From assembly GCA_021307315.1 (NCBI GenBank), contig JAJSPD010000020.1, forward strand, positions 496,001 through 560,000: a stretch of 64,000 bases of DNA, written 5' to 3'. The position numbers and the translations under genes were made by a program. The DNA is from Bisporella sp. PMI_857. Taxonomy: Eukaryota > Ascomycota > Leotiomycetes > Helotiales > Helotiaceae. The notes below the pieces were generated by a model. That model had not been told where the DNA came from. It saw only the letters and a list, made by a program, of their open reading frames with translations, and searched no databases. This document shows, one piece after another, positions 45,473 to 58,151 of this stretch; the stretch's first letter is position 1, and each line of letters begins with the position of its first letter.

Positions 45473-48400
45473 TCAGTACCCCATCGAGAACAAGTCACTT
45501 TCAAACTCAAACGGCTTCCCGAAATCTTGTTTTGTATCATCCCATGTCGAATAATTCACCATTGCCTCGTCCTCCGCCAATGGAATCGTCGTTTCATCAT
45601 TGCCAAAATCGAAGTTATCTAGACTTGTTGAAGCGCCTCCTAGAGCATCAAGTTCGGAGGTACCAAACGGCATCCACGTTTCGTCGAACGACAGATCGAG
45701 GCTGATATCTAGGTTGACACCATCCGAAATATCGCTGACATCTGTGATAGTTGTAGAATTGCTTTCAGGTGATTCATTGGGTGTGATGGAGCGATAGACA
45801 TTCATGTCGCTTATGCTACCACCCGCAGCAGAATCGTAGTTAACAAAGGTGGAAAAGAGGTCTTGAGGATCAATGGTGGCCATACTCCATGGTGATTCCA
45901 TTGGTACAGCTGCCTGGGACTGAGGCTTCGTTTGATCGGGCTTCTGCATAGGCTTGCCTCCAGTTGAACTTGGCGCGCGCATCATTGAGTCTTGTCGGCT
46001 CATAGGAGTGCCAACCTTGATCGGCGTCTGTCCTTGCTTCGAGTCCGCCTTGATCATCTTCTCGCCACCATTAGCCTTGGGTTGACCTTCCGCATCCAAA
46101 CCCAATACTGCTGCAAGATTCTCTTGCACATATTTGGTAGGATCCGCGAGCGGCCTAACATGCTCCTCTTGTCTATGTCGATCCAAAGCTTCCTGGGTCT
46201 CAAAACCAGTATTATGACGTTCGCAATCTGGTTCCGAACAACATAGCAAAGGCTTCGCTGGGGGCTTCTCGACAGTGCTTTGTCTCTTTATCTCTGGAGA
46301 TAGCGCCTTGCTCATGAGAGGTGAGGCATTTGAACCTGGAGTTCCCAGACCGCTCGGAGTACCGTCAGGGCCTTTCTGCCTTTTCCTTGGCGGAATCTTC
46401 AAATCCTTTTGAGTGACAGTGTGTGCATTTCCATTATATACTGGTGCACCTGCGCCATGTGGTGACACAGCCCCAAATTGGAACGGCGCATGCGTTGAGG
46501 TTGGAGCGGCAGGAGGTTGACCCCCACGACTTGCCGATCTTTGATGCATCTTATTCAATTGCTGCTGCTGCTGTTGTAGGTTTGCTGCATTCAGTGGTGT
46601 AGGAGGCGGGGCTTGAGCGGCTTGAGTATTGGCAGCAGGTGAAGGGTGTGCCTGACTCGAATTGGTCTTTTTCATGTCAGGTGCCGCCATAGTCTTCAAA
46701 TCCTCTACCATGCTAGCAAGCACCTGTTTGCCTTGCTCAAGATCATTTAGACTCATCGACAAGGTCTCCTTAACTTCTGTAAACTTTTCATCCTTGAATT
46801 GTCTCTTTATACGAAATTGCTATGCAAGATTAGTCTCATTCTATCTCTGTAATCAAATTACTCACCAAGCGGTAGAAGAGTCTGGCGCGATTGTCATCCC
46901 GTGTAGATTGATACCACTTGCTCATTGACCTTGCCATACCATTCATCGGGTTCAGCAAGCTCTTTAGGCCGTTGATGATCCTTGTTTTAGAGTTCGCATC
47001 CATAGGAACGTCAGGATACGTCTGCGCCTTTTGACCTTCTTCAGTGGCGAGTTGTTTAAGCTTATACATCATCATGGCGACCTCGTACTTCTTCTGCTGC
47101 TCAGGAGGAAGCTTTGCTAAATCTTCTGGTGACATGTTCGCACGCATTGGCTGTTGAGGAATGCCAGGCTTCTGTATTGGATGCTGTTGCGGAGTTCGTT
47201 GGGAAGCAGTGTTCGGATTTGGTACTTCCACCACATCTTCGCTACTTTGTCGCTTCAGATTATTCTTGGGCGGCTCAGCTGGCGAAGAGTTGGGTGGGTT
47301 TCCTCGACCGACTTGGGCGGGGCGATTCGCACGACTAAGTGTAGGCGTGGGAACCACGGGTTCTGGTGCGGGCTGTGATTTTTGCTGAGGCATTTGTGCA
47401 GGAATATTCTGACCTCCTGGTTGAGCCTGGCCTGGAGGCATGCCAGGACGGGGTTGTTGACTATTCATCTGTGCCATCGCCATTTGCTGCTGCTGCATCA
47501 GGTGGTTTTGCCTCATCGTTTGCTGTTGATATTGCTGCATACGATTCTTCATGATAAGGTTGCGGATCTGATCATCTGTCGCACCGGCCATGTTCGGATT
47601 CCCGTTCCTGATGTTGTGTATATCCTGTGGGGTTACTTGGGGTAATCCTCCTTGAGGCATATTCATATTTGGCACCTGCATCGGATTGCCCATGTGAGCA
47701 ACAGGCGCTATGCCTGGAGGCAAGACAGATGGGACCTAATGAAATTTACGTTAGTTTCGCATATTCGAATAAAAGTAATTGCTATATCATGAACGCTTTA
47801 CTCTGAAGGCATCTAGAATGTGAATGTCCAGCTACGCCCAAAGAATAATATGTGTCCATGCAAGATTGTGGAAAAGATGAGCCTTAACGTTAACTTACAC
47901 CAGCCGGCACGACTCCTCCTGGTGGACCTTGGCCGCCATTAAGACGACTTCGTATGATAGTGCTGTAGTGCATTCTCTGCAGGTTGGTCACTATCGCTAG
48001 ACTGTCCGGGGGAAGTCCTTGAGAAGAATGCTGCACCCAGTTCTTCACCTGGCCCCATTTCTTAAGTTCTTGTGGAATACCTCTGGGCATATGCGGATGT
48101 GTAATGATTGCTGGTGGGATATCCATACCGTCCATCTGCTGCATGGCGCGCGGATCTATGGCGGCTATCTGGCTTGGAGGCCGCTGCTGTAAAGGATTAG
48201 GGTTGCTGTTGCGTGCTATTTGCTGCCGAAGCATCATCTGTTGCGCTTGCGTCATTCCATTCATTAGTTGAGGAGGTGGTTGTGCACCAGGATTTGCCAT
48301 CAAAAACTGATTAATAGCATTCTGGGGATTGAATTGAGCCTGTGGCATTGGTTGACCGGGACGCATTTGACCATTGGGCATTGCACCCGGAGGTCGTCCA

Positions 48401-50232
48401 GCCTGCTGCGCCGCCGCCGCTGCTGCAGCGGCTTGCCGCCGCTGGTTGTATTGAGCTAGGACCTGTTCTATTCGCTCCGGTGGGATTGCAGCCATCTTCT
48501 GCTGTAACTCTGGCGGCATGGTATTCAGAACCATCTGCTGCTGTGGCGTTCGCGGATATCCTTGTGGGAATCTGGGATCCTGCGGTTGTCCAAACGGTGG
48601 ATTTGGAATACCTTGAGGCAGTTCCGCTTGATTCATTGGCCCTGGCGTTCTAAGAGGAGTGTTAAGTGTCTCCATTGCCGGACTTCGCAGAGGAGGCATG
48701 GGCCCAGATATTCCACCTGGCTGCCCTTGGAGACCCATCTGAGCTTTGTTCTGAGCGTTAACACGAGCTGCCTGCTGCGACTGCTGCTGCTGTTGCTGTT
48801 GCAATCTTGCCTGTTGAGCATTGAATATCTGTTGACGCTGTGCATTAGCATTTGCGCCTGCTTGCTGATTGTTCATATTCATTTGCGCAGCCATGCCCGG
48901 TTGGGGTGTCGCGTTCCGCTGAGCATTACTCATGGGAACTACCATCTGCCCAGCTTGCTCAGCCATTAGACCTTGTTGCTGCTGATCGATCATACTGCCT
49001 GCAAAGAAGTCAGGATTGCCCGGTGCTGATGTCGTTGGCTGTGTTTGAGCATTCATTGGACTCGGATTTGTTGAGCGCTGCGGCTGCATTGGTGGTGCAG
49101 TTGCTTGGATATTTTGGCCTTGCTGCTCAGAAATCATTCTTTGGGGTTGTTGGCCTTGCTGGACCTGATTCTGAGCCATTTGTCTCCTGTAGTTTGCAGT
49201 AGCCTGTTGCTTATAGTACAATCGTAAGGGGTCGATATTGTTAGCTGCGTAGTTATTCGCCGTCGTAGGATCCATCCGGCTTCTAAGTTGATTTCTGAGA
49301 TTGTTCTTTTCTTCCTCAGAGGTTCTAGTCATGATCTTCTCAACCATGGCATTTACTTGTGCCTCAGCAGCTGCATTGAGACCCATGCTCGGTCTCTGAG
49401 GACCATTCTGTGCCTGTTGTTGGGCTTGCATCGCCATTTGGAATTGCTGTTGTTGATTTGGCGTCATGTTCTGGGGCATGCCCTGATTCGGCATTCCCAT
49501 TCCCATTTGTGGAGGATTCTGCCCTGGAATTGGAGTCGCGGTCATCTGGTGTTGCAGCTGGTGAAATCCTTGTTGCATTGGGACTTGACCTTGGCCTTGA
49601 CCTTGACCTCCATTTTGGTTCATCATCATCTGCTGCTGCTGCACTGCAGCCTGTTGCGCTTGTGCTTGCATTCGTGCCTGATCGTTGATTGACTGCTGCA
49701 TGTTGGGCTGATTCCGATTGCGTCGCTCCAGGAGCTGCTGCATCTTTAAGGCAGACTCTTGCTTATATGATTCCTAGATCGTGTATTAGAAATGGGACGG
49801 ACGAAAGGAGGGGGGGGGGGGTTCCACTCCGTACCTTGTCGACGGACTTTTCGAAGATTTCTCGTTCAAACTTGACGCCTATCTCAATCATCTTCTCAAT
49901 GTTGGGAGCATTTGGACCCTGGCTAATTAGTCGCAGATTACCGATTCTAGCACATCCGTTAGTAGTGTCCGTTGATACCCACATTCCGACTTTCATCGTG
50001 CCCAAAAGGCTAATCAGAGGGTCACCCACATGTTCATGATCAATGCAATCCGTTCTTGTACCAGCACTTGAGCCCGCCAGCCCTCGAGCGGTCCCGTATG
50101 CTGATGCAGCGCGTTGTATATCATCTGCTGCATATGTCCCGCAACCGCGTTCCCTTGGGGCCTCTGCTGCTGCCGTTGCTGATCCATCATCTGGCCGGGC
50201 ATATTCATCTGACCCTGGAAGTTGCCCGCCAT
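45473..50232 (-). CDS. MED15: Mediator complex subunit 15 (Gal11-type)
   Basis: Five exons: 50232-50030, 49946-49835, 49773-47899, 47735-46866 and 46819-45473, giving 1468 residues; introns are 83, 61, 163 and 46 nt. The N-terminal part (about 40-105) fits the fungal Med15 KIX domain: LHQHTGPLEGWRAQVLVQER, then IGNLRLISQGPNAPNIEKMI and GVKFEREIFEKS. A very long Gln/Met/Pro-rich region follows, with many polyglutamine runs, as in yeast Gal11, followed by EDLAKLPPEQQKKYEVAMMM and a C-terminal part including CCSEPDCERHNTGFETQEAL and an acidic tail. Mediator links activators to RNA polymerase II; KIX and Gln-rich parts contact activators. The CCSEPDC stretch resembles a C2H2-like pair (C-x4-C...H-x5-H), which I do not expect in yeast Gal11. 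A G12 run lies in intron 2. Confidence 0.88.
49810..49821. repeat. Homopolymer G12 in MED15 intron 2
   Basis: A run of 12 G on the plus strand (C on the coding strand) inside the 61-nt second intron, close to its donor; length may vary. Confidence 0.85.
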
Positions 50233-51690
50233 CTTCTAGAATCCCCCGTGCGAAAACACCACCGCACTTGATTTCCCAATGAATGTTGGCCCTAGGCAAG
50301 CCGCCGACCTTGGTGATGTTTCGTCGTTGCAGAATCGCGCGTATCGTAAATCGTGAGACAGCGTTAAATCGTCGAGTGAAGTCAAATCCAAGTTTGCAGG
50401 ATAAGGAAAGAAACAAGAGGTCCGGTACCAACAATAGGCACAGAGCCGTCAACTGGCCTGCAACCTGCCTATGTCCTGGTGTTCGATATCCACATGGAGC
50501 TAGACTGTGTGTACCGCGAGAATTGTGCTATTGGAGATCACCCAGTTGTTTGCGGCGCCTTCGTCAAAGATTGGAGCTGGATCGGGATATCGTCGTGCAC
50601 ACAGCGATGCTGGCGAAAGTTTTGGTATGGTGTGTACAGAAAGCGGGTTCAGGGAAGCCACGACGACTCTATAGCTGTTGAATAATATTAGGGTCAGGGT
50701 CGAGATGAACGAGATGTGTGACGCGGAAATGTGGAGAGGGTTTTGGGGTAGTCCAAGCGGCGTCGTGCTCTAAAAAGACGAGTCCCAAACACTTGCGAGT
50801 GAATTTGCGACACTGGCACCAAGGCTGTAACAACGAGCAACACAACCACCTGCTGATTATTACGGTATTTTTGCAGAGGGATAACACAGCGAAGAATGCG
50901 AAAAATAAAGAATGACTCGAAAAAGGAGTGATATGCTGTGAGTGAGCAGATGACAGCAGTATGGTTTGGTGACAGGGTGAGCGGAGCAGCTGGGTGCGTG
51001 ATTGTGGTTGATTTCCTTCTCTCCCTTTTTTAGCTTCGCGGATGTGGATGAGAGGTTTGTGGTTGGTTGACGGAAGGAGTGAATACTGGATTTAAGTTTT
51101 GAGATTTGTGGAGGAGGAGGATGAGTAGTAATTCACGATAGTATGCCAGTAGCAGGAGTAGTAGTAGTAGGAAGAGTAACGACAACAACAACCGCATCAG
51201 CCATCAGCATCAGCATCAGCAGGCAGGGCAGTCGTAGATGGTACAGGAAATGTTAGGGTTTAGTGTCTACAGTTCTGTAGGGTAAAAAAAGGTAGGGGTA
51301 AGGGGGGGGAGAGGGAAGAAATGTGGTGGGAGGGCCAGCGGTAGTGGACTCTTACTTAGTTGAAGCGGTAGGGCCAGGGGTGCCAGAGAGAGCCAGAGAG
51401 AGCCATAGTCAGGGATCATTAGTGGTTGCTGCAGGTTTAGCGGCACACCTACTTGAACCACCTGGCATGGGCATGGCTGTGTGAGGGGCTGTACCTGACC
51501 AGAATAAACCTGAAAAAAAGGTCAGCTGGAGACTGCTGGAGGAAAGGTCGAAAAATCAATGGGAAAATAAAATAAAATAAAATAATAATATGAGATGATC
51601 GAAAAGCGATGGAAAGGTATTTATTTGATCGGTATAATCCATTTCCCCAGAATTCGTTTTGTGGGGTATTGTTTGCAATGCTACTAGTAG

Positions 51691-51717
51691 TGGTGGTGGT
51701 GGTGGTGGTGGTGGTGG
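51691..51717. repeat. (TGG)9 microsatellite
   Basis: Nine TGG units; a G-rich strand of this type could form a G-quadruplex, but the sequence lies in non-coding DNA. Confidence 0.9.
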
Positions 51718-54700
51718 ATTTTCATTGTATTTTGCTACTATGGTAAAATGGATATTTGGTACGGTACCATACTACTACTCTACATACATTAGGTGCTGTC
51801 CCAGGACTGTATCAATCCAATCTTCACACCGACCCAAGCCAGCAAAGCCAAGCAGGACTCCGTCCTGACATGTTTAGGTTATGCTGGGCGATCCAAAGGC
51901 GCCTCATTGGGAGCTTGGCACCTCGCAGCCATCTTCGTCCTGTCACTCGACTGCTGAGAAAAGCTCAGCTGTGTTCGACCTTTAACGAACAAGCAAACGA
52001 CCAACAACTCATCGCTGTCATCAAGCGGTGGCAGTCACAGTCATAGTGTCAGGTAGACATCAGGTAGACATTGTGATTACTCGTCAACCCCGTCAGGCAA
52101 AAAAAAAGTCACGCCGAGCAGCAATCCTCATGTCGAGGCACACAACTCACTCACTCGCCCTGGATGCTAGGGAATATTCGTCCAATCATGGGCCACACCG
52201 ACTGGACAGGAGACGGTCTCAGTTTGGAATTAGTCACAGCCCGGACGATGAACAGCAGCGAGAGCGAGAGAGCGAGAGAGCCGATGGAGAAAGCGAGCAA
52301 GAGGGGGGGATTTAGCAGTCAGAATAGACCGATGGACCCGATATTGTCAAGCACGCACATGTTCGGGGGGGAGGGAGGATTACCATACCATATGCCTCTG
52401 AAAGCGGAAGAGCAAAAATGAGCAAAAGAAGAAGAAGAAGGATAGCCAAAGGTCCCGCATCAATTAAACGCGTACCACAAGATTGGCCGCCCAATGCTTT
52501 ACTTGACATATCAGCGACACATATTCTCCGCTGCAGCTGCCGGCGTCTAATCTGTTTGTCGCAATCCAATCTGCGGCGGGCGGCGGCGACTTTTGATTGA
52601 ACCCGCTCTAACCTTATTCTAACGAACCAAAACACCAACGACCAGGAGAAAAAAAGGAGAAAGAAAAAAAGAAGGATTTCTAACGAGTAATATAATTACA
52701 AGATATACAGCACAATACAGTACAGTATCATGATTCTTTCCTTTTTTCCCCCTTCCTTTCTCTTATTCTTTCATCCTCTTCCTCTTCTTCATCGGTCAAG
52801 ATCTTGTTAGGCTCGCCACCCGCCTTAAACCTTTTTACCCTGGTGCGCCATGGCATGCCATCCCATCCACTAACTTAGATCCCGACCTCGCCTGCTTTCA
52901 GGGTCCCGTACTGTACCTTCAAGGGTAGCCGTGCAGATCATCCCCAAGATGCTTCACAAACCAGACAAAGAGCAAACCTCCTCCCCCCCCTCTTTCATGG
53001 ACAGAGATAGCCTCCCATTCCTCAATCCAAAAAAAATAATTTAAAAAATAGAAGAGGTTTCATTCACGCATTCCCAAATAGGTGAGACCGTAACAGAAAG
53101 CCCAAAAAATAACACGAACCATTTTTAATTAATCTCAAATCACAAACTTACTCAATCGCACTCTCCCTCCCTCGTCGGCAACCCTGGCAATAGTTTAATT
53201 TTGGGGTCCGCCAATTCGCCATTGCCATGCCTAAGATGCATGTTGTGGCCCCCTCCTCCCCTCAAAAGAAAAGAAAAATCAGAAAAACCCACCGCAACGC
53301 AGCGTCCAAGCACCCCAAAAAGCAAGCCTCAATTCATACCCTACCTAGATTGGACCAGAGAACAAGCGCAATTTGATGAGACGGTGAAAAAAAAGAGAGG
53401 CGGGCTTGCACTGAGGCGAATCTGGTGGTACAACATCGGGCGAATCCTTCCCCCATTTCGAGTGTTTTATCCCGATTTGTATGGATGGTGAACCAGCAAG
53501 AGGGTGTGTGACGGCGGAGGGGGAGGGGATAGGAGAGGGAGAATGAAGAGATCACCACTTTCACAGTCCCTGACGTGCTGGCGAGGATGCCGTCATTATA
53601 CTTCTGTGCAACGCTCGATGGCGATGCGAACTGCTCTAGCTGAACGGGACCACCGAAAATAGAGAAACTTCGGGCAGCTAGGCAATTGAGAGACAAGTTC
53701 AAAATGAGGGACCTGAAAAAAATGGCTGCTAAGTAAGGCTCTTCTTATTCGACACGGCTGACCGTTAGCCATTTGAGGAATGGAATCACGTGATTTTTTG
53801 GCAGATTCCACTTCTGTCTAGAGCCATGTATGTTACACCGACCACTCTAGCTGAGATACAAGAAGCCGATCCTATCACAAACTGCCAACACTTAATTCTT
53901 TTTCATACTCTCAAAATCTTAACCTTAGCCATTCTTTCAATAAAACCAGCAAGGAGTACTAAGCCTGAAAGTGTTTCACAACAAAGTTAATATGGACAAT
54001 TGTGAACAAAGCAGTAACCGTGTCAAACATCTATTTCTTGGCTAACCGTAGAGACCTACCTACCCTGACCCTGACTTCGAAGCACCAAAAGTGCGCCTCA
54101 GTCCCCCCTTCCTTTGATTCCACAACCAACAGCACCGCACCGGAAGGCCTTCCCCGTCCGCAATTCACCAAGCCACCAAGCCATCCCAGCAAAAGAGCCT
54201 CCCTTATTTTTCCCTGCTCGGATCATCCTCTCCGTCCCTGCAATGACTGACTTACTTACAGCAAAAGCCTTACGACCAAACGCCTCAATCTGGCAACACA
54301 GCATATGACTTTTTCACACCTCCCTCTTTCCCATCCATGTTATCCAGGAATCCAAGCTATCTAATCTAATCCTCCGCTTGATCTACAGTACCCCCCTCTC
54401 AAACTATAAGAAGAGGGGGGGGGAAGGGAAGACATCACCGCAATTCCCTAAAGCTTCATCTAATCCTCAAATTCCCATCCAAGAAACTCAAAGAACCCCA
54501 GTCCTAACCTCGTGCAAAGAGACAGCTCACTCGCTCGCCCACTCCCATCCCTGCCTCCCTCCCTCCCTACCCCGAACCAACAACCAACCCCCAAGTCCAA
54601 AGCCCAAATCGGGAGCATACCCCAACCTAGGCCTCACAAACCACAAACCATCAATCAATCAATCAATTAAACCCGCATAAGCAAAGCTGAGCCTCAACCT

Positions 54701-54852
54701 CAAATCTCCCTCCCTCCCTCTCTCCCTCCATCAATGCCCCCCTCCCGCCCCTCCCTAAACACAAAAGGAGAAAAATAATCCCGATTGCCAAGCTTCAAGT
54801 TTCAAGTTTCGAGTGGATGGTGAATAAACGGGCGGGGGGTAGGAAAAGGCAG

Positions 54853-54910
54853 ATAGAGAGAAGAGAGAGAAGAGAAGAGAAGAGAGAGAGAGTGAGTGAG
54901 TGAGTGAGAG
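54853..54910. repeat. Purine-rich (GA)n / (GTGA)n tract
   Basis: Almost pure purine strand of GAGA and GTGA units in non-coding DNA; a mirror-type tract of the kind that can form triplex DNA. Confidence 0.8.
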
Positions 54911-55555
54911 TGGGGGAAAAGCACCATCCAGCGCGTAATACACTCGGCTTATTAAATCTCCGGTATTCCTACCTTCCTTCTTGCCCTGCCTGCTGTCTGT
55001 CTGCCTGTCTGCCTGTCTTGCTGCCTGCCCCCAACAATTACTACTGCTGCTGCTTTTTTTTTAATAAAAAAAAAATTAGTGGGAAGGATGAGGAGAGGAG
55101 GGAAGGGGGAGGGGGGAAAGTGAATTTTAATTTTTTTTAATAAAAATATATAAATTCTTGTGAGGTAAAGGGAGGAGGAGGAGGTGCTGCGTGATATGGG
55201 ATTGGGGGGGAAAGGGGAAAAAAAGAGTAAGCGTGATGCCCAGGGCCGAGGACGAGGACGAGGATGAGGAGGGGGCGGATGGGTGGTACACGGTTTGGCT
55301 ATTGGGCGTCTCGTACCGAGGATATTGATATGGTACGATATGGTATGTCGTGATTGAGGGAGAAGGATGAGAGGGAAGGTCACGTAAGTAAGCAGGCATG
55401 AGAGGCGTATATGATATTTTCGTATTTTGAAGTTTTTGGGGTATCTTGAACTAGGTATTCTCAAACATGTAGAGCGTTCGCAGCACTTGCTATCGTCTCT
55501 CTTTCTTCCTAACCTATTGGTACATACATCTTCAGTATTCCCTCCCCGCTCAGAT

Positions 55556-57266
55556 CTATGGCATGGGCTGATATTCACCAACACCAAAGACGTCGTCGTC
55601 GATCAGCCGCCGCATCTCCTCCTCGTCTTCCACCCACTGATCTGGGACCGCATCATCATCAGCACCAATCCAGTACGGCGTCTGTGTTCCTGAGGGCGGC
55701 GCGGTGAAGCCCAAAAACCCATCCGTCTCGTTGTAAATATCTTCCTGAATCTCATCTTTGAATCCGTTGAATTCTTCGAACGAATCCCCCTCGCCGAGTA
55801 AAGCTAATGATGAGTTGTGATCGGGGACCTTCTTCGCCATCATATCTTCGATGACTGGCGTGGTAAGACGATGCATTTTGCGTAGATGGATATGGAGATC
55901 ATAGTCACGAATGAATCTATGGAGACATTCTGGCATGAAACATGCGATATTGCGTCGCTCGTATGCCGTTCCAGTAAGTTCCTCAAGCATAGAAGGCTTT
56001 GCCCTTTTGGGTCCGGAGTTCTTCTTTCTATTGCTGTTGATTAGGCTCTGCAGCCCCAGATGCGCGGTCCGAATGTGGTCTTCCAGATTTGCTTTGGAGT
56101 AAAATTGCTTTGCACAGGCATCAAAACCGTCCCAGTGCGCAATATCCAGCGTAGCAGTGATATCGAAAGACCCGCACACGTAGCGCTGCCCTTCATGCGC
56201 TGTAGCAATATGCTGATCACGATTCCATTTTTTTGTAAACATCTTCTCGCAGGCGGCGTACGTACAAGGAACATTCTTGCGTTCCTCAAGCGTCGTTCCG
56301 GAATGCTGGGTCTCAACATGTCTCTCGAGCTCTCGCTTGCTAGAGCAGTTCAGGTCACAGAATGGGCAGCTAGCGTGATCTTTCTTAATATGTGCTTGCA
56401 GCTTGGTGTCTGTGGTGAAGCCAAGATGCATAGGAGATCCGTCTAGGTTGACCATATTCGGCTCAAAGCACTCGGGACAGAAGAATTGAGGAACGGCATG
56501 CACGCGCTCGTTGTGTTTTCGCAACCCGCCCGCCCCGTCAAACCCAGCATTGCATTGTTGGTTTGTGATCGGATCAACATATAAGCAAGGATATGGCGCC
56601 AACTCTAAATGATCTGAGCGAATGTGTCGTTGAAGAGTCTGATGTTTCCGGAACGTTTGGTTACATCCCGGATATGATGTGCATACAAACCGATTCTTTC
56701 CTTCATGTACAGCCTTATGACGGTTCAGTCTGGTAGATGTCAAAAACTTCTTGTCACATCCAGCCCATTGGCATGCATATGATCGCTCGTTTGAATGAGA
56801 TCCCCTGATATGTGCCTTGAGATGCTTATCGTCCATGTATGCCTTGTCACAGCCTTCGTAACTGCAGATAAATGGCCGTTCGTTTGTATGTGACCTTAAG
56901 TGAGTAGCTAGCCTTGCCGGCCTATTGAATGTTTTGTCACATCCCTCGTATGTACATTTGATAGTTTTGAGTTCGGAAGGGAACTTCTTGCGAGCTGGAC
57001 CTGGAGAGAATGGAGTATTTGGGGTCGTCGCTGCTTTGGCTTCGTCGTCTGAGAAATCTCCGTCATCCTGGGTGTACTCATCTACGTCATCTTCATCCTC
57101 GTCGTTCTCAAAAGTTGGATCAATCGCTTCTACGACATGTTAGCACTTGTTCTATCGATTGCTCGATGCTCATACCCGAGGGAGCAATTGGCTCACCGAC
57201 TCGCATTCGCTTCGCACCAACCTCTATCCCTCCAGTCGCTTTTCTCTTTTTCGAAATGGTTGCCAT
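55556..57266 (-). CDS. TFIIIA: Transcription factor IIIA (multi-C2H2 finger)
   Basis: Exon 1 57266-57176, intron 57175-57130 (46 nt, GTATGA donor, GCTAAC branch), exon 2 57129-55556: 554 residues. The N-terminus is basic (MATISKKRKATGGIEVGAKR), then an acidic stretch, then about nine to ten C2H2 fingers from about residue 80: CTYEGCDKTFNRPARLATHL, CSYEGCDKAYMDDKHLKAHI, CQWAGCDKKF..., CTSYPGCNQTF..., later CPFCDLNCSSKRELERHVET, CTYAACEKMFTKKW and CFMPECLHRFIRDYDLHIHL. The tandem TGEKP-like fingers with varied linkers, plus the long interval before the last finger, fit fungal TFIIIA, which binds the internal promoter of 5S rRNA genes and recruits TFIIIC. Acidic C-terminus (DEEEMRRLIDDD). Head-to-head with RPB6. 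Confidence 0.82.
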
Positions 57267-57545
57267 CCTTACAATTTTCCAGAGGTGGCCGATTTAAACC
57301 TATTAGTTCGCTGTCGCAAAAAAAATACAAGTCGTTGGTGCGATCGGTCCTACATTAATCCGATGGCATCTTGGCGTGCTAGCCCTGCAAGGCAAACCTT
57401 ATTTTTTCTCGAGGCGGCATCAAGGCTGAACCACAAATTTCTTTGACAGAACCTTCTTTCCACCTTCGAGTCCTACTGTACATATTACCAGCATACTCAA
57501 CTCTTCTCCGCGGTTCCCTTAACCTCCCTAAATATCCACGCGATT
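57267..57545. promoter_or_regulatory. Bidirectional promoter of TFIIIA and RPB6
   Basis: 279 bp separates the two divergent start codons, so both core promoters and 5' UTRs lie here. No specific binding site could be assigned with confidence. Confidence 0.55.
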
Positions 57546-58151
57546 ATGTCTGACTACGACGGGGATGGAAACGACGGGGGGTAGGTCTAGTCTGGTTATC
57601 ATCTAAACCACCATATTAACATCACGCAGCTTCTCCCCAGGATACGAAAACGATGAACCTTTTTACGAACCGGAAGAACCACTCGATCCTGAAAACGAAG
57701 ATACACTACATGGTCTGGACGATGTGGAGATTGGAGAGAATCCAGATAAACTCAACGTTGGAGGAGATTCGGCGCGGGAGATCATTCACTCGGGAGATCC
57801 AGCCGCAGCGGCGGCGGGGGGGAGCAGCAAGCAGAAGGATATGAAGATCCCAAAGAACGAGCGGAACACTACACCATACATGACCAAGTATGAGAGAGCC
57901 AGGATTCTGGGAACTAGAGCTTTGCAAATCAGGTAGTTCACCTTGATTTTTGCTTCAGAGTATTCTTGTGATAGCTGACAGCTGCAATTTGTAGTATGAA
58001 TGCGCCTGTACTGGTCGACACGGAGGGGGCTACCGATCCACTGCAAATTGCCATCAAGGAGCTGCGGGAGAAGAAGATACCCCTGATCGTGCGGAGATAC
58101 ATGCCTGATGGCAAGTACGAGGATTGGACTTGCGAGGAACTTTTACTATAA
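57546..58151 (+). CDS. RPB6: RNA polymerases I, II and III shared subunit Rpb6 (RPABC2)
   Basis: Three exons, 57546-57580, 57630-57932 and 57995-58151, give 164 residues (yeast 155). The acidic N-terminal tail ([20 protein letters not shown]) is typical; then comes the conserved C-terminal part: [51 protein letters not shown] and [17 protein letters not shown]. Rpb6 is essential in all three nuclear polymerases and helps assembly of the large subunits. An unusual polyalanine/glycine run ([11 protein letters not shown]) sits in the linker between tail and core. Introns are 49 and 62 nt with good signals, and exon junctions are in frame. Confidence 0.95.

Larger units (their letters stand above)
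50233..55555. other. 5.3-kb gene-poor, low-complexity region
   Basis: Between the MED15 start and the TFIIIA stop. No gene supportable. It carries (TGG)n at 51691-51717, AAAAT/AAT repeats near 51565-51590, G-rich runs around 52300-52380, and long purine or pyrimidine tracts at about 52735-52800 and 54700-55100, including (GA)n/(GTGA)n at 54853-54910. The left kilobase should contain the MED15 promoter and perhaps a long 5' leader. No tRNA, rRNA or transposon features recognised. Confidence 0.55.

Noticed and set aside
47114..49692. Several leucine/alanine-rich plus-strand frames opposite MED15
   Set aside because: They are antisense readings of the CAG/CAA-rich polyglutamine coding sequence.
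52028..52421. Basic Arg/Glu-rich frames
   Set aside because: Generated by GAGA/CGAG-like simple repeats; no independent support.
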